A stretch of 64,000 bases of DNA from Allopusillimonas ginsengisoli (GTDB taxonomy: Bacteria > Pseudomonadota > Gammaproteobacteria > Burkholderiales > Burkholderiaceae_B): the NCBI GenBank assembly GCA_005239165.1, contig RAPG01000004.1, forward strand, positions 124,001 to 188,000. Direction: 5' to 3'. The position numbers and the translations under genes were made by a program. The notes beneath the pieces were generated by a model. It saw only the letters and a list, made by a program, of their open reading frames with translations, was not told the DNA's origin and made no database searches. This document shows, in pieces, positions 46,585-57,554 of the stretch (position 1 is the stretch's first letter; every line of letters starts with the position of its first letter).

Positions 46585-47444
46585 CAGACTGGAAGCCCCG
46601 TTAATAACAGTGCCAGCGGGGCCACAGGCAATAGCGCATCAATACGATCATAAACGCCGCCGTGACCTGGCAGGAGCTGGCTGGAATCCTTGACTCCGGC
46701 GCGTCGCTTCAGCAAAGACTCAAACAGATCACCCACAATCGAAATGGCTGCCAGCCCGATAGCAATCAGTATGACAAGACCTATCGGCCAGCGCAGGGCC
46801 AGCGTCGCCCCGAAACTGCCAGGCCAATACATGCTGACCAGAACCCAGGCAGTTGCGGCGACTACGCCGCCCATTGCGCCTTCCCAAGTTTTGCCAGGAC
46901 TGACCTTGGGGGCCAGCTTGCGACGTCCGATAGCCTTGCCAACAAAGTACGCGCCGATGTCGGCACACCAAATGAGCGCCAGCAAAGACACCAAATACCA
47001 TGCCCCGTGCGCCAGATAAAGCTGCACCAGCGAAGCCCAGACTGTGAGCACGGCAAGCACGCCAAACAGACTTAGCCAGACGCCATGCGTCTTTTGTTGC
47101 GCCTGCCCGCGCACAACCAGGGCGGTAGCGGCGGCAATCCAGATTATGGCCACGCCGGGAATTACCCAGAAATTGAGCCAGCTCTTTAGTTCGACAGCCC
47201 AGAATGCCGGTGCAGCAGAAAGCCATTGATAAGCTACTGCCAGTACCCCCAGCCCCAAGAGCGAGCCCAGAATGGCTGGCATGGCGCCTGGCGACCCAGG
47301 CCATGTGAGGCGCAGCCATTCAAATAGTGCGCAACCTGCAGCGACAGTAAGCAGTAACACCAACGGCCACGGGCTGGTGGCAAGCAATGCTCCCAGCAAT
47401 ATCGCGAGAAGGATAATGGCAGTGATGACGCGCTGCTTGAGCAT
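46584..47444 (-). CDS. cdsA: Phosphatidate cytidylyltransferase
   Basis: 286 aa, about eight membrane helices. The CdsA signature is near the end: [13 protein letters not shown] and [22 protein letters not shown], holding the catalytic aspartates. Makes CDP-diacylglycerol for phospholipids. 10 bases after uppS and abutting dxr. Confidence 0.96.
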   Translation of the reverse strand: MLKQRVITAIILLAILLGALLATSPWPLVLLLTVAAGCALFEWLRLTWPGSPGAMPAILGSLLGLGVLAVAYQWLSAAPAFWAVELKSWLNFWVIPGVAIIWIAAATALVVRGQAQQKTHGVWLSLFGVLAVLTVWASLVQLYLAHGAWYLVSLLALIWCADIGAYFVGKAIGRRKLAPKVSPGKTWEGAMGGVVAATAWVLVSMYWPGSFGATLALRWPIGLVILIAIGLAAISIVGDLFESLLKRRAGVKDSSQLLPGHGGVYDRIDALLPVAPLALLLTGLPV

Positions 47445-47454
47445 TCAACAACCC

Positions 47455-48234
47455 CTATTTAGTTTTTGTTTCGGCGAGCTGGGCGCTTGTGCGCCCAAAG
47501 CGGCGCTCCCGGGCCTTGTACCATTCGAAAGCGGCGTCAATCTGCGCGGTACCGAAGTCGGGCCAGTAATCGGGTGAGAAATAAAGCTCAGTATAGGCGA
47601 GTTGCCAGATGAGAAAATTGGAAATACGCTGCTCGCCACCGGTGCGAATGAATAGATCAGGCTCGGGCGCATAGGCCATGGACAAATACGGCGCCAGCAT
47701 TTCCTCATTAAGGTCAGCAGAGTTTTGCGCAAGCTCGGGCCGATCATCGAGCAGGCGTCGCATGGCCTGAAGAATGTCCCAGCGCCCGCCATAATTTGCG
47801 GCGATGGTAAGAACCAGCGCTGAGTTATGTGCGGTGCGCGCTTCGGCCTCGCGAATGAGCGCTTGCAGACTGGGTTCAAAAGCCGACAGGTCGCCCACGA
47901 TACGCAGCCTGGCGCCGCGTTTCTCGAGCTTGTCGACTTCTTTGCCCAGCGTCTGTATGAAAAGCCGCATAAGTAGCGAGACCTCGTCTGCGGGTCTGCG
48001 CCAATTTTCGGAGCTGAATGCAAAAAGTGTCAGGTATTGAACACCATGGCGGCCACAAGCCTCGACAACGCGACGCACAGCCTGCACGCCACGCACATGC
48101 CCTGCCGTGCGAGGCAGAAACCGGCTTGTAGCCCAACGCCCGTTGCCGTCCATAATGATGGCAAGGTGGCGCGGAACGCCGGAGCTTTCCGGGATGGTCA
48201 ATGTAGTAGAACTGCCGGGCATATGGCGTGTCAA
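47455..48234 (-). CDS. uppS: Undecaprenyl diphosphate synthase
   Basis: 259 aa cis-prenyltransferase. [26 protein letters not shown] carries the catalytic Asp; [19 protein letters not shown] and [30 protein letters not shown] complete the family. Supplies the lipid carrier for peptidoglycan. A ribosome site GTCTTGACACGCC-like stretch is unclear; ATG 48222 is an alternative start. Confidence 0.96.
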   Translation of the reverse strand: MTRHMPGSSTTLTIPESSGVPRHLAIIMDGNGRWATSRFLPRTAGHVRGVQAVRRVVEACGRHGVQYLTLFAFSSENWRRPADEVSLLMRLFIQTLGKEVDKLEKRGARLRIVGDLSAFEPSLQALIREAEARTAHNSALVLTIAANYGGRWDILQAMRRLLDDRPELAQNSADLNEEMLAPYLSMAYAPEPDLFIRTGGEQRISNFLIWQLAYTELYFSPDYWPDFGTAQIDAAFEWYKARERRFGRTSAQLAETKTK

Positions 48235-48243
48235 GACTGGCTG

Positions 48244-48804
48244 CTATACAGTCATGATTTCGGCTTCTTTAGCCGCAACGAGCTTGTCAACTTCGGCTAC
48301 GTGCTTGTCAGTGAGCTTTTGCACTTCATCTTGTGTGCGGCGCTCGTCGTCTTCGCTTATTTCTTTGTCTTTGACGAGTTTCTTCAGAGTCTCATTGCTC
48401 TCGCGACGAATATTTCGTACAGCGATCTTGGCATCTTCACCCTCGTTACGCACCACCTTGGTCAGATCACGCCGGCGCTCTTCGGTAAGCGCTGGCATGG
48501 GTACACGAATGCTGTCACCCATGGATATAGGGTTAAGGCCCAGATCTGAATCACGGATGGCCTTTTCGACGGGCCCCGCCATGTTTTTTTCCCAGACCTG
48601 CACATTGATGGTGCGGGCGTCAAGCAGATTGACATTGGCAACCTGACTGACAGGTACTGGCGAACCGTAGTACTCGACCATGATGTGATCAAGAATGCCG
48701 GCGTGCGCACGGCCTGTGCGAATCTTGGCGAGGTTGGCCTTGAGCGTATCTATTGATTTGCCCATGCGTGACTCTGCCGAATTTCTGACCTCTGAGAGAC
48801 TCAT
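48244..48804 (-). CDS. frr: Ribosome recycling factor
   Basis: 186 aa, the standard length. Typical blocks: [47 protein letters not shown], and the long helical tail [27 protein letters not shown]. Splits post-termination ribosomes with EF-G. Between pyrH (13 bases) and uppS (9 bases). Confidence 0.98.
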   Translation of the reverse strand: MSLSEVRNSAESRMGKSIDTLKANLAKIRTGRAHAGILDHIMVEYYGSPVPVSQVANVNLLDARTINVQVWEKNMAGPVEKAIRDSDLGLNPISMGDSIRVPMPALTEERRRDLTKVVRNEGEDAKIAVRNIRRESNETLKKLVKDKEISEDDERRTQDEVQKLTDKHVAEVDKLVAAKEAEIMTV

Positions 48805-48817
48805 TACAGTTCCTTCG

Positions 48818-49534
48818 TCAAACGTGTACCAGGGTGCCTTCGTCTTCGCCCAATACTGCGCGTTTCAGGGCTCCTGGCTTATTGATGGAAAATACCTTGA
48901 TAGGTAGCTTTTGATCGCGACACAGTGCAAACGCCGTAGCATCCATGACCTCAAGGCGGCGCACAATAGCCTCATCGAAGCTGATGCGCGCATAACGCGT
49001 AGCATCTGGATCTTTATTGGGGTCAGCGCTATAGATGCCATCGACCTTGGTGGCCTTGAGCACGATTTCAGCGCCGATTTCAGCGCCGCGCAACGCCGCT
49101 GCCGTGTCGGTGGTGAAAAACGGGTTGCCTGTGCCAGCGGCAAATACCACCACTTTACCTTCTTCGAGGTATCGCAGTGCTTTGGGCCGTATGTATGGCT
49201 CCACAACCTGGTCTATGTTGAGGGCTGACTGAACACGGGTGTCTATGCCCCGGTGCTTGAGAGCATCTTGCAGAGCCAGCGCGTTCATGACCGTGGCCAT
49301 CATGCCCATATAGTCAGCTGTGGCACGATCCATGCCTTGAGCGCCTGGTGCCAGACCACGAAAAATATTGCCGCCACCAATAACAATTGCCAATTCGACG
49401 CCTAGCGTCGCGACTTCAGCGATCTCTTCGGTCATGCGCAGTATGGTCGCGCGGTTGATCCCAAAGGCGTCCTCGCCCATCAGTGCTTCGCCGGACAGTT
49501 TGAGCAAGACGCGCTTATACGATCTCGTGGTCAT
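48818..49534 (-). CDS. pyrH: UMP kinase
   Basis: 238 aa amino-acid-kinase fold: [46 protein letters not shown] and [17 protein letters not shown]. Hexameric enzyme phosphorylating UMP, regulated by GTP and UTP. Start 49534 fits the N-terminus of the family; an extension to 49561 adds a MDCSPGKLP stretch with no match. Two hairpins lie between it and tsf. Confidence 0.97.
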   Translation of the reverse strand: MTTRSYKRVLLKLSGEALMGEDAFGINRATILRMTEEIAEVATLGVELAIVIGGGNIFRGLAPGAQGMDRATADYMGMMATVMNALALQDALKHRGIDTRVQSALNIDQVVEPYIRPKALRYLEEGKVVVFAAGTGNPFFTTDTAAALRGAEIGAEIVLKATKVDGIYSADPNKDPDATRYARISFDEAIVRRLEVMDATAFALCRDQKLPIKVFSINKPGALKRAVLGEDEGTLVHV

Positions 49535-49710
49535 AGGTAGTTTCCCAGGTGAACAATCCAACGAAAGTGTAAGCCAGACCCGAACCTGCGTATACGCACA
49601 GGCCCGGTTTATTTTGCCGATGCCTGATGAGACAGCGGCAGGTCGGAGGCGGCTGGAGGAAAATACCTGGCCAATCGCCGACTGAGCCAGGCTCGACCGG
49701 GCCTGGTGGC

Positions 49711-49732
49711 GGCAGGCAAGAGCTTGCCTGCC
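49711..49732. terminator. Hairpin between tsf and pyrH
   Basis: GGCAGGCAAG and CTTGCCTGCC form a perfect 10-bp stem with a two-base AG loop (four-base after fraying), 15 bases after the tsf stop. No T run follows, so partial termination or RNA stabilisation is more likely than a full stop. Confidence 0.55.
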
Positions 49733-49746
49733 CGAAGCCTTACGCT

Positions 49747-50622
49747 TTAGTTTCCGCCTGCAGCAGCGGCAACTTCAGCGGCGAAGTCTTCAGATTTTTT
49801 CTCTATGCCTTCACCAACAACATAAAGTGCATAGCGCGAAATGCTGGCATTTTTGTCTTTGAGCATTTGCGAGACCGACTGCTTGTCGTTTTTGACAAAC
49901 GGCTGCGATAGCAAGGTAACCTCTTTGAGGAATTTTTGTACGCTGCCTTCTACCATTTTGGCGACGATCTCGGCCGGCTTGCCGGATTCGGCAGCTTTCT
50001 TCTCGGCGACCGAACGCTCGGCTGCAATTGCCTCAGGATCAACGTCGTTGACGTCAATCGCCTTGGGCTTGGTCGCAGCGATGTGCATGGCCAGATCTTT
50101 ACCCGTTTCTTCGGGGCCGGCGAAGTCAACCAGCACACCAATTTTGCCGCCATGAACGTAGCTGGCCAGCTGGCTGGCAGTTTCGTAACGCTGGAAGCGA
50201 CGCACCGACAGGTTTTCACCGATTTTGCCCACCAGTGCAAGACGAGTGGTTTCAACTGACCCTTCGCCCATGGGAAGTTCAGCCAGCGCTGTGGTGTCGG
50301 CCGGATTGTTTTCGGCGACGATCTGGGCAAGCTGGTTGACGAAATTGATGAAATCGTCATTTTTGGCCACGAAGTCAGTTTCGCAGTTGATTTCGATCAC
50401 AGCACCGGTTTTGCTGTCGGCAGCTATATACAGACCAATGAGGCCTTCAGCGGTAACACGTGTAGCGGCCTTGCTGGCCTTGTTGCCGAGCTTGACGCGG
50501 AGAATCTCTTCGGCGCGGGCCATATCGCCATCAGCTTCGGTGAGCGCTTTTTTGCACTCCATCATGGGCGCGTCAGTTTTCACGCGCAGTTCTTTGACCA
50601 TGGATGCGGTAATTTGAGCCAC
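49747..50622 (-). CDS. tsf: Elongation factor Ts
   Basis: 291 aa from GTG 50622 ([27 protein letters not shown]). The N-terminal UBA-like helix bundle with the TDVPM/TDAPM motif is followed by the core. Start decided by CTGGAG seven bases upstream and by homology; the frame is open to 50748 but that part is upstream leader. Exchanges GDP on EF-Tu. Follows rpsB with a structured 183-base gap. Confidence 0.97.
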   Translation of the reverse strand: MAQITASMVKELRVKTDAPMMECKKALTEADGDMARAEEILRVKLGNKASKAATRVTAEGLIGLYIAADSKTGAVIEINCETDFVAKNDDFINFVNQLAQIVAENNPADTTALAELPMGEGSVETTRLALVGKIGENLSVRRFQRYETASQLASYVHGGKIGVLVDFAGPEETGKDLAMHIAATKPKAIDVNDVDPEAIAAERSVAEKKAAESGKPAEIVAKMVEGSVQKFLKEVTLLSQPFVKNDKQSVSQMLKDKNASISRYALYVVGEGIEKKSEDFAAEVAAAAGGN

Positions 50623-50647
50623 TATGTTCTCCAGTTCTTTAAGACAC

Positions 50648-50666
50648 GCCCCGGTCAGGCCGGGGC
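50648..50666. terminator. GC hairpin in the tsf leader
   Basis: GCCCCGG and CCGGGGC pair over a TCAGG loop, about 25 bases before the tsf GTG codon. Likely a leader structure or weak attenuator between rpsB and tsf. Confidence 0.45.
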
Positions 50667-50775
50667 AGATGCGGGTGACAGACAGACCCGTCACCAGCGC
50701 TGTGCGGCGGGAAGTGCCGACCTTGGACGCGCGCCCGGCACGACACACTGGGTGCCGGTCGGGCTGGCCTGGCCG

Positions 50776-50799
50776 ACGGGGCGGGCCCCGCCCGCCCGT
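50776..50799. terminator. GC-rich hairpin after rpsB
   Basis: ACGGGGCGGG and CCCGCCCGT form a nine-pair stem with one bulged G and a five-base loop, seven bases beyond the rpsB stop. No T run. Such attenuators between rpsB and tsf are known to adjust the ratio of the two products. Confidence 0.5.
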
Positions 50800-50805
50800 A
50801 GCAGC

Positions 50806-51555
50806 TTATTCGCGCTCTTCTTCGACCTCGACGAACTCTTCGCCGCCTTCGGATATTTCTTCGACCAGACCATTAAGGGCCTGCTCACGACCTTCAAGGA
50901 CGGCGTCAGCCATACCACGAGCGTAAAGAATGATGGCCTTGGCGGAGTCGTCGTTGCCGGGAATAACGTAATCTACGCCATCGGGCGAGTGGTTGGTATC
51001 GACCACGCCAACTACCGGGATACCCAGAGTGCGAGCCTCGGCGATGGCGATTTTGTGATAACCAACGTCGATAACAAACAATGCATCAGGCAGCGTGTTC
51101 ATGTCTTTGATACCGCCAATGCCCTTATTGAGCTTGGCAAGTTCGCGTTCAAACATGAGCGCTTCTTTTTTGTTTGCGGTTTCGGTACTGCCGTCAGCCA
51201 GCTGGCCTTCCATTTCTTTAAGGCGCTTGACCGAGCTTTTGACCGTTTTGAAATTGGTCATCATGCCGCCCAGCCAGCGGCTGTCTACGTAAGGCATGCC
51301 ACAGCGCGCCGCTTCAGCAGCAATGGTTTCGCGCGCAGCGCGCTTGGTACCAACAAACAGTACGGTGCCGCCCTTGGCCGCGATCTGGCGCACAAACTTG
51401 GTTGCCTCTGCGTATTTGGCAACGGTTTGCTCAAGGTTGACGATATGGATTTTGTTACGCTGACCAAAGATGTACTGTGCCATCTTTGGGTTCCAGAAAC
51501 GGGTTTGGTGGCCAAAGTGCACACCAGCTTCAAGCATTTCGCGCATTAAAGACAT
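50806..51555 (-). CDS. rpsB: 30S ribosomal protein S2
   Basis: 249 aa: [93 protein letters not shown]. All are standard S2 blocks. ATG 51555 is preceded by GGAGAG; the frame to 51609 is leader. First gene of the leftward block, divergent from map. S2 represses its own mRNA in E. coli, usually through the leader. Confidence 0.98.
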   Translation of the reverse strand: MSLMREMLEAGVHFGHQTRFWNPKMAQYIFGQRNKIHIVNLEQTVAKYAEATKFVRQIAAKGGTVLFVGTKRAARETIAAEAARCGMPYVDSRWLGGMMTNFKTVKSSVKRLKEMEGQLADGSTETANKKEALMFERELAKLNKGIGGIKDMNTLPDALFVIDVGYHKIAIAEARTLGIPVVGVVDTNHSPDGVDYVIPGNDDSAKAIILYARGMADAVLEGREQALNGLVEEISEGGEEFVEVEEERE

Positions 51556-51726
51556 GATACTCTCCAAGGGTTGGGTCTTGTACCGGGGCCTGCATCTGAT
51601 GGCGATCACCTGCCCCTCTAAAGGAACTGGCAGATCGACTAAGACACCCTTAAGTGGCCCGGCACGCGATTTTTAATTTTTGGCCTGCCCAAATTGGCGG
51701 CCAAATGTGTTTGCCTGAAATAGCGG

Positions 51727-51753
51727 TTTACAAATTTCAGGAAAGCCTATAAT
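51727..51753 (+). promoter_or_regulatory. Putative map promoter
   Basis: A perfect -10 TATAAT (51748-51753) lies 34 bases before the map ATG. A -35-like TTTACA (51727-51732) is 15 bases upstream, a short spacing. The same gap on the minus strand offers TTGCTT, 18 bases, TAGAAT for rpsB. Confidence 0.45.
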
Positions 51754-51787
51754 TCTACTATTATTTTTACACTGTAAGCAAGCTACT

Positions 51788-52600
51788 ATGATTCCACTCG
51801 TTACCGATCCTGCCGACCTCGAAAAAATGCGTGCCGCCTGCCAGGTTGCCGCATCAATTCTCGACTTTCTTGCCCCCCACGTACGTGCCGGCGTTACAAC
51901 AGGTGAGCTTGACCGGTTGTGCATCGATCACATCACCAATGAACTAAAGGTTGAGTCTGCAACGGTGGGCTACGCGCCGCCCGGCTACACCCCGTTTCCC
52001 GCCTCTATCTGCACCTCTGTCAACCATGTGATCTGTCATGGCATACCGGGCGACAAAGTGCTCAAGAACGGCGACATCATGAACATTGACGTCACCATCA
52101 TTAAAGATGGCTGGTTCGGTGACACCAGCCGCATGTTTTATATTGGCGAACCGTCCATTCTGGCCCGTCGCCTCGTTGAGACAACCTACGACTGCATGTG
52201 GCTGGGCATTGAACAGGTGCGCCCCGGCGCAACGCTGGGTGACATCGGTCACGCCATACAGAAACATGCCGAAAAACAAGGCTTTTCAGTCGTGCGCGAG
52301 TACTGCGGCCATGGCGTCGGACGCAAGTTTCATCAAGACCCCCAGGTGCTGCACTATGGCAAGCCTGGCACGGGCGTCAAACTGGAACCGGGCATGATTT
52401 TCACCATTGAGCCCATGATCAACGCGGGGCGTCGCGATATCCGCACCCTTGCAGACGGCTGGACTGTCGTTACGCGAGACCACAATCTGTCTGCCCAATG
52501 GGAGCATTCGCTGATTGTCACCGAAACAGGCTACGAAGTGCTGACCGTGTCTGAAGGTATGCCTCAGCCCCCCGAATTCGTCAAGGCAGTTGCCGCCTGA
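51788..52600 (+). CDS. map: Methionine aminopeptidase, type I
   Basis: 270 aa pita-bread fold. Metal ligands lie in NIDVTIIKDGWFGDTSRMF, CGHGVGRKFHQDPQVLHYG, MIFTIEPMINAG and QWEHSLIVT. Removes the starting Met from new proteins. GlnD follows; divergent from rpsB, an order common across proteobacteria. Confidence 0.98.
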   Translation: MIPLVTDPADLEKMRAACQVAASILDFLAPHVRAGVTTGELDRLCIDHITNELKVESATVGYAPPGYTPFPASICTSVNHVICHGIPGDKVLKNGDIMNIDVTIIKDGWFGDTSRMFYIGEPSILARRLVETTYDCMWLGIEQVRPGATLGDIGHAIQKHAEKQGFSVVREYCGHGVGRKFHQDPQVLHYGKPGTGVKLEPGMIFTIEPMINAGRRDIRTLADGWTVVTRDHNLSAQWEHSLIVTETGYEVLTVSEGMPQPPEFVKAVAA

Positions 52601-52665
52601 AGCCCAATACTCCCCGCGTGAACGATCCAGGGCCAGGCGCCCGGCGCCGGCACGTAATACCCGCC

Positions 52666-55251
52666 ATGAACGCTTCTTCTCTCGCTTTTCTGCGTGATCA
52701 GCTAGCCAGTCGTCGGGCCGATGCTATCACGGCGTTTCGCAGTCATTTGCGGCCCGACACGCTGCTGACCGCGTTGCGTCAGGTGACCGATCAGGCCTTG
52801 CGCGGGCTTGTGCGGCTGCACCCGCTGCCTGCCGGCGCAACGCTGGCAGCCGTGGGGGGTTATGGCCGTGGCGAACTCTTTCCGTTCTCTGACGTTGATG
52901 TGCTGGTGCTGCTTCCCCACCGGCCTTCTCACGACGAAAGCAGCCAGATCGAAACGCTAGTCGCCGCAATGTGGGACTTGGGCATAGAGCCTGGCCACAG
53001 TGTGCGTACCATTGAAGATTGTCAGTCCGAAGCCGCCGGCGACATTACTGTCGAGACTTCATTAATGGAATCCCGCTGGCTCGTTGGCAGCCGTAGTCTG
53101 CTGCGCGAGTTACAGGCGATCATGCTTGATCAGCTCGATCCACAGTCATTTTTTCAGGCCAAGCGGTCTGAAATGCAGCAGCGTCACGCCCGGCATCAGG
53201 ATACGCCCTACGCGCTGGAGCCAAACTGCAAAGAGGCGCCGGGCGGCTTGCGCGACCTCCAGGTAGCTCTCTGGGTGGCGCAGGCGGCTGGTTTGGGGCG
53301 AACCTGGAAGGAAGTCGTCCGTACCGACCTGCTGACTGCTGCCGAGTTTCGTAGTCTGCGACGCGCTGAGCAGGCCTTCAAACGTCTGCGCATCGAGCTG
53401 CACCTGCTGGCGGGCCGGCGCGAAGACCGCGTGCTGTTTGACCTGCAGCCCGGGCTGGCGGCCATTTATGGGTTTGAAGCCACGCGCAGCAGGCGCCCGA
53501 GTGAGCTACTCATGCAGCGGTATTACTGGGCTGCCCGGGTAGTAAGCCAGCTAAATATTATTTTGATGCAGAGCCTGGAAGAGATTCTGTTTCCGCTTCC
53601 TGAAGACCAGGCACGAACGATTGACGATGATTTTTTCGTGGTACGGGGACAATTAGGCATATTTCGTGATGATGCCTTTGAGCGTAATCCCGCCCTGCTG
53701 TTCCGTGCGTTTCTGGTTATGCAGGAGCATGAGGATATCACCGGCATTACCGGACAGGCCATGAGGGCTATGTGGCATGCCAGAAGACTGATTGATGCAC
53801 AGTTTCGTCGCAATCCAGTTAACCGCCGGCAGTTTCTGCAGATATTTCAACAGCCACGCGGTATTGTGCACGCGCTGCGGCGTATGACCATGCTTAATAT
53901 TCTGCCGCGGTATCTGCCGGTTTTTCGCCGCATTGTCGGGCAAATGCAGCATGACCTGTTCCATGCCTACACGGTGGACCAGCATATTTTGATGGTAATT
54001 CGAAATCTGCGTCGGTTTACCATGCCAGAGCACGCTCAGGAATATCCGCTTGCCAGCCTGCTTATTGCCGATTTTGACCGCCACTGGCTACTTTATATTG
54101 CCGCCCTCTTTCACGACATTGCCAAGGGCCGAGGCGGCGACCACTCTGAACTGGGTGCCGTCGACGTACGGCGTTTTTGCATTCAGCACGGCATCGAAGG
54201 CGAAGACCGCTCGCTGCTCGAGTTTCTGGTGCGTCAGCATCTGACCATGTCTATGGTCGCTCAAAAGCGCGACCTGTCTGACCCTGACGTGGTCCGAGAG
54301 TTTGCTGTCCGTGTGAGCAATGAGCGTCGTCTTACCGCCTTATATCTGCTGACGGTGGCCGATATACGCGGGACCAGCCCCAAGGTATGGAACTCCTGGA
54401 AGGGTAAGCTGCTAGAAGATCTCTATCGTCAGACGCTGAACATGCTTGGCGGGGCACAACCCGACACGCGCACCGTACTGGCGCAACGTAAAGAGGCGGC
54501 AGCCACCGAAATACGCCTGATGGGGCTACGCAACGAAAGCCGTGACCAGTTCTGGAACCAGCTTGATGTTGCATATTTTCTTCGCCATGATGCGAGTGAG
54601 ATTGCCTGGCACACGCGCCAGCTTTATCACCGTGTTAATTCAGATATACCCGTTGTGAAGGTGCGCGTACTGGGTCAGAACGAAGCGCTGCAGGTTATGG
54701 TCTACACACGCGATCGCGCAGATCTTTTTGTGGATATCTGCCGGTGTTTTGACCGGCGCGCGCTGAGTGTGCAGGATGCCCGCATTCATACCACCCACCA
54801 CGGCTGGGCACTCGATAGCTTTATTGTGTTACTGGCTTCGCATGACAAAGACTATCGCTCCAATGCCTCACTCATTGAGCACGAACTCGCCCAGGCGCTT
54901 CTGCCGGCAGAAGACCAGCCACGCAAGATGGCAGAGCAACGGGTGCTAGGGCAACGCGGTTCTCGCCGCGCCCGCGTTTTTCCAATTGTGCCCAACGTCG
55001 TCCTTCAGCCTGACGAGCGCAGTGCTTCGTGGCGGTTATCCATTACGGCGGCCGACAGGCCCGGCCTGCTATACAGCCTGGCACAGGTGTTTGCCCTCCA
55101 TGGCATTGACCTGAAAATGGCCAAAATCATGACGCTGGGTGATCGGGTGGAAGACATCTTCATCATTGAAGGTGATGTACTCGGCCATCCGCGTTTGCAG
55201 CGACAGTTTGAGCGGCACCTGTTTGAAACACTCGACAACACAGGCAACTGA
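52666..55251 (+). CDS. glnD: PII uridylyltransferase / uridylyl-removing enzyme
   Basis: 861 aa from ATG 52666 (an in-frame GTG at 52618 is possible; neither has a good ribosome site). Nucleotidyltransferase domain GGYGRGELFPFSDVDVLVLLP near residue 60-80, HD domain with LFHDIAKGRGGDHSELG (about 480) and two C-terminal ACT domains (LFVDICRCF and RPGLLYSLAQVFALHGI regions). Modifies PII proteins in response to glutamine. No glnB or amtB is in the window. Confidence 0.96.
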   Translation: MNASSLAFLRDQLASRRADAITAFRSHLRPDTLLTALRQVTDQALRGLVRLHPLPAGATLAAVGGYGRGELFPFSDVDVLVLLPHRPSHDESSQIETLVAAMWDLGIEPGHSVRTIEDCQSEAAGDITVETSLMESRWLVGSRSLLRELQAIMLDQLDPQSFFQAKRSEMQQRHARHQDTPYALEPNCKEAPGGLRDLQVALWVAQAAGLGRTWKEVVRTDLLTAAEFRSLRRAEQAFKRLRIELHLLAGRREDRVLFDLQPGLAAIYGFEATRSRRPSELLMQRYYWAARVVSQLNIILMQSLEEILFPLPEDQARTIDDDFFVVRGQLGIFRDDAFERNPALLFRAFLVMQEHEDITGITGQAMRAMWHARRLIDAQFRRNPVNRRQFLQIFQQPRGIVHALRRMTMLNILPRYLPVFRRIVGQMQHDLFHAYTVDQHILMVIRNLRRFTMPEHAQEYPLASLLIADFDRHWLLYIAALFHDIAKGRGGDHSELGAVDVRRFCIQHGIEGEDRSLLEFLVRQHLTMSMVAQKRDLSDPDVVREFAVRVSNERRLTALYLLTVADIRGTSPKVWNSWKGKLLEDLYRQTLNMLGGAQPDTRTVLAQRKEAAATEIRLMGLRNESRDQFWNQLDVAYFLRHDASEIAWHTRQLYHRVNSDIPVVKVRVLGQNEALQVMVYTRDRADLFVDICRCFDRRALSVQDARIHTTHHGWALDSFIVLLASHDKDYRSNASLIEHELAQALLPAEDQPRKMAEQRVLGQRGSRRARVFPIVPNVVLQPDERSASWRLSITAADRPGLLYSLAQVFALHGIDLKMAKIMTLGDRVEDIFIIEGDVLGHPRLQRQFERHLFETLDNTGN

Positions 55252-55391
55252 TATACACTCGTGCTGTTTCCCGTGCGTACAAATAACCTGGCCACCTTTT
55301 CAAGGCTCATACCAGATGCAGGTCTGGCCACTTTTATTTGCCTTTGTGCCGTGCGGCATCAAATAAAGCTCCATTTTTATCCGGTTGATTC

Positions 55392-55877
55392 ATGACGCTT
55401 CGCAACCATGCCTTACTGCACTTTATCGCTCTGCTTTGTGTCGGCGCCGTCGGCTTTGCCCTCGTCACGCAGCATGTGTTCGGCATGCGTCCCTGTGCAT
55501 GGTGCGTACTGCAGCGACTTTTATTTTTGCTGATCGCCTTGGTTTGCTGGGGCGGTGTGCTCTTGGCGCGATTTACCGCAGCGGCCACTCGGCTGGCGGC
55601 CGCTCTCGTGGCCTTGTTGAGTATAGGAGGCGTTGCGGCGGCCTGGTACCAATATGCCGTGGCCTCCATGAGGTTCTCATGCGATCGCACCTTTGCAGAT
55701 CGCTTCATGGTCAGCAGTGGTCTTGACGCAGGCGTGCCATGGCTTTTTGGCATTTTTTCCACCTGCATGGATGCCCGTGTCACCCTGCTGGGTGTGGAGT
55801 ACGCCCTGTGGGGCATGGGGCTTTTTTTACTGATCGGTGCGCTAAGTTTAACGATGCTGCTGCGCCGCGCTCGCTGA
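55392..55877 (+). CDS. dsbB: Disulfide bond formation protein DsbB
   Basis: 161 aa with four membrane helices. Redox pairs are C35/C38 (RPCAWCVLQR) and C97/C125 (FSCDRTF and IFSTCMDA), the layout needed to reoxidise DsbA and pass electrons to quinone. An Arg next to the first pair (QRL) fits the quinone site. It is alone, behind glnD by 140 bases; dsbA is not in the window. Confidence 0.94.
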   Translation: MTLRNHALLHFIALLCVGAVGFALVTQHVFGMRPCAWCVLQRLLFLLIALVCWGGVLLARFTAAATRLAAALVALLSIGGVAAAWYQYAVASMRFSCDRTFADRFMVSSGLDAGVPWLFGIFSTCMDARVTLLGVEYALWGMGLFLLIGALSLTMLLRRAR

Positions 55878-55991
55878 GCGCAACACAGCGACGCAGTCAT
55901 TGAACCACTTTGGGCTTTGGCATACCTGACATGCCGACACCGCTGCCTGCATAAGGGCAACGCAGACTTCACAGAGATGTCGCCCCCGACC

Positions 55992-56008
55992 GCGCCACTG
56001 AATGGCGC
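55992..56008 (+). terminator. Possible dsbB terminator
   Basis: GCGCCA and TGGCGC form a six-pair stem with a CTGAA loop; TGTTTGTC follows. Placed between convergent dsbB and purF. Confidence 0.4.
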
Positions 56009-56032
56009 TGTTTGTCACACACACCAGCCAGA

Positions 56033-57532
56033 TCAGTCTTGTTTACCGCTTGTGGCCATTTCGCCCGCCACTGGTCGCTCGCCGCGAGTAAGGCTCAGGC
56101 GCTCAAGGTAGGCATCATTGATATCGCCTGTAACGTACTGTCCGTTAAAGCACGATGATTCAAATGCCTGCATACCGGGGTTAAGATCGCGAATGGCTTG
56201 TTCCAGATCGCCCAGTTCTTGATACACTAGGCCATCTGCGCCGATTTCACGAGCAATCTCGCCAGTGTCACGCCCCACCGCAATCAGCTCGGTCTGTGTA
56301 GGCATGTCAATGCCGTAAACATTGGGAAAGCGTACAGGTGGAGCGGCCGACGCAAAAAACACCTTATTGGCGCCCGCTGCGCGAGCCATGTCGACGATTT
56401 CACGACTAGTGGTGCCGCGCACTATCGAGTCATCAACCAGCAGCACATTCTTGCCGCGAAATTCCATGCCAATGGCGCTGAGCTTCTGGCGTACCGATTT
56501 CTTGCGTACTGCCTGGCCGGGCATAATAAATGTACGCCCTATATAACGGTTTTTGATAAAGCCTTCGCGATAATCAAGACCAAGCCGCGAGGCCAGTTGC
56601 ATGGCTGAAGGCCGGGACGAATCAGGAATGGGCATGACCACGTCAATATCGCCCAGCCGCAATGCCTTGGCCACGTTATCGGCGAGATACTCTCCCATAT
56701 GCAGACGGGCATGGTAAATGGAAACTTTGTCCATGACTGAGTCAGGCCGTGCAAAGTAAACGTATTCGAACGCGCAAGGCGTAAGCAGGGGCGCTTCGGC
56801 ACATTGCCGGCTGGTCAGATTGCCGTCAAGGTCGATAAAAATGGCTTCACCTGGTGCAATGTCGCGCTCGAGTGTATAGCCGCAACCCGTAAGTGCCACC
56901 GACTCGGAGGCAATCATCCATTCGGTGCCCTTATCGGTCTGCATAGAGCCGAGGCACAGCGGACGAATCCCATGCGGATCACGAAATGCGACCATGCCGT
57001 AGCTGGCGATCTGAGAAATAACGGCATAAGCACCCCGGGCACGCCTGTGCACGGCGCTGACGGCCCTGAAAATGGCGTCTTCGTCGAGCGTAGCGCCATG
57101 CGAAGCTTGTTGTAACTCGTGGGCAAAGACGTTGAGCAGAACTTCGGAGTCAGAGTTGGTGTTGATATGCCGACGGTCTATGCGAAAAAGTTCTTCACGC
57201 AATTCGCGCCAGTTGGTAAGGTTGCCGTTATGCACCAACATAATGCCAAATGGCGCATTGACATAGAACGGTTGGGCCTCATCGACGCTTTCGCTGGAGC
57301 CCGCCGTAGGGTAACGCACCTGGCCCAGACCGCTGGTGCCCGGCAACGATCGCATATTGCGGGTTCGGAACACATCGCGCACCAGTCCGTGCGCCTTGTA
57401 CATATTAAAAAACTGTTCATGCGACGTCGAGATACCAGCCGCATCCTGCCCTCTGTGCTGCAGCAACAAAAGACTGTCATAGATCAGCTGGTTGACGGGG
57501 CCGGCGCCAGCCACCCCTACGATTCCACACAT
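56033..57532 (-). CDS. purF: Amidophosphoribosyltransferase
   Basis: 499 aa from ATG 57532 so that the nucleophile Cys2 (MCGIVGVAG) is exposed after Met removal; a longer start would bury it. [21 protein letters not shown] and the PRPP loop [18 protein letters not shown] are present. First committed step of purine synthesis. Follows cvpA with a 22-base gap, as in many proteobacteria. Confidence 0.97.
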   Translation of the reverse strand: MCGIVGVAGAGPVNQLIYDSLLLLQHRGQDAAGISTSHEQFFNMYKAHGLVRDVFRTRNMRSLPGTSGLGQVRYPTAGSSESVDEAQPFYVNAPFGIMLVHNGNLTNWRELREELFRIDRRHINTNSDSEVLLNVFAHELQQASHGATLDEDAIFRAVSAVHRRARGAYAVISQIASYGMVAFRDPHGIRPLCLGSMQTDKGTEWMIASESVALTGCGYTLERDIAPGEAIFIDLDGNLTSRQCAEAPLLTPCAFEYVYFARPDSVMDKVSIYHARLHMGEYLADNVAKALRLGDIDVVMPIPDSSRPSAMQLASRLGLDYREGFIKNRYIGRTFIMPGQAVRKKSVRQKLSAIGMEFRGKNVLLVDDSIVRGTTSREIVDMARAAGANKVFFASAAPPVRFPNVYGIDMPTQTELIAVGRDTGEIAREIGADGLVYQELGDLEQAIRDLNPGMQAFESSCFNGQYVTGDINDAYLERLSLTRGERPVAGEMATSGKQD

Positions 57533-57554
57533 CGATGTATTCCTGTAGTGATGA

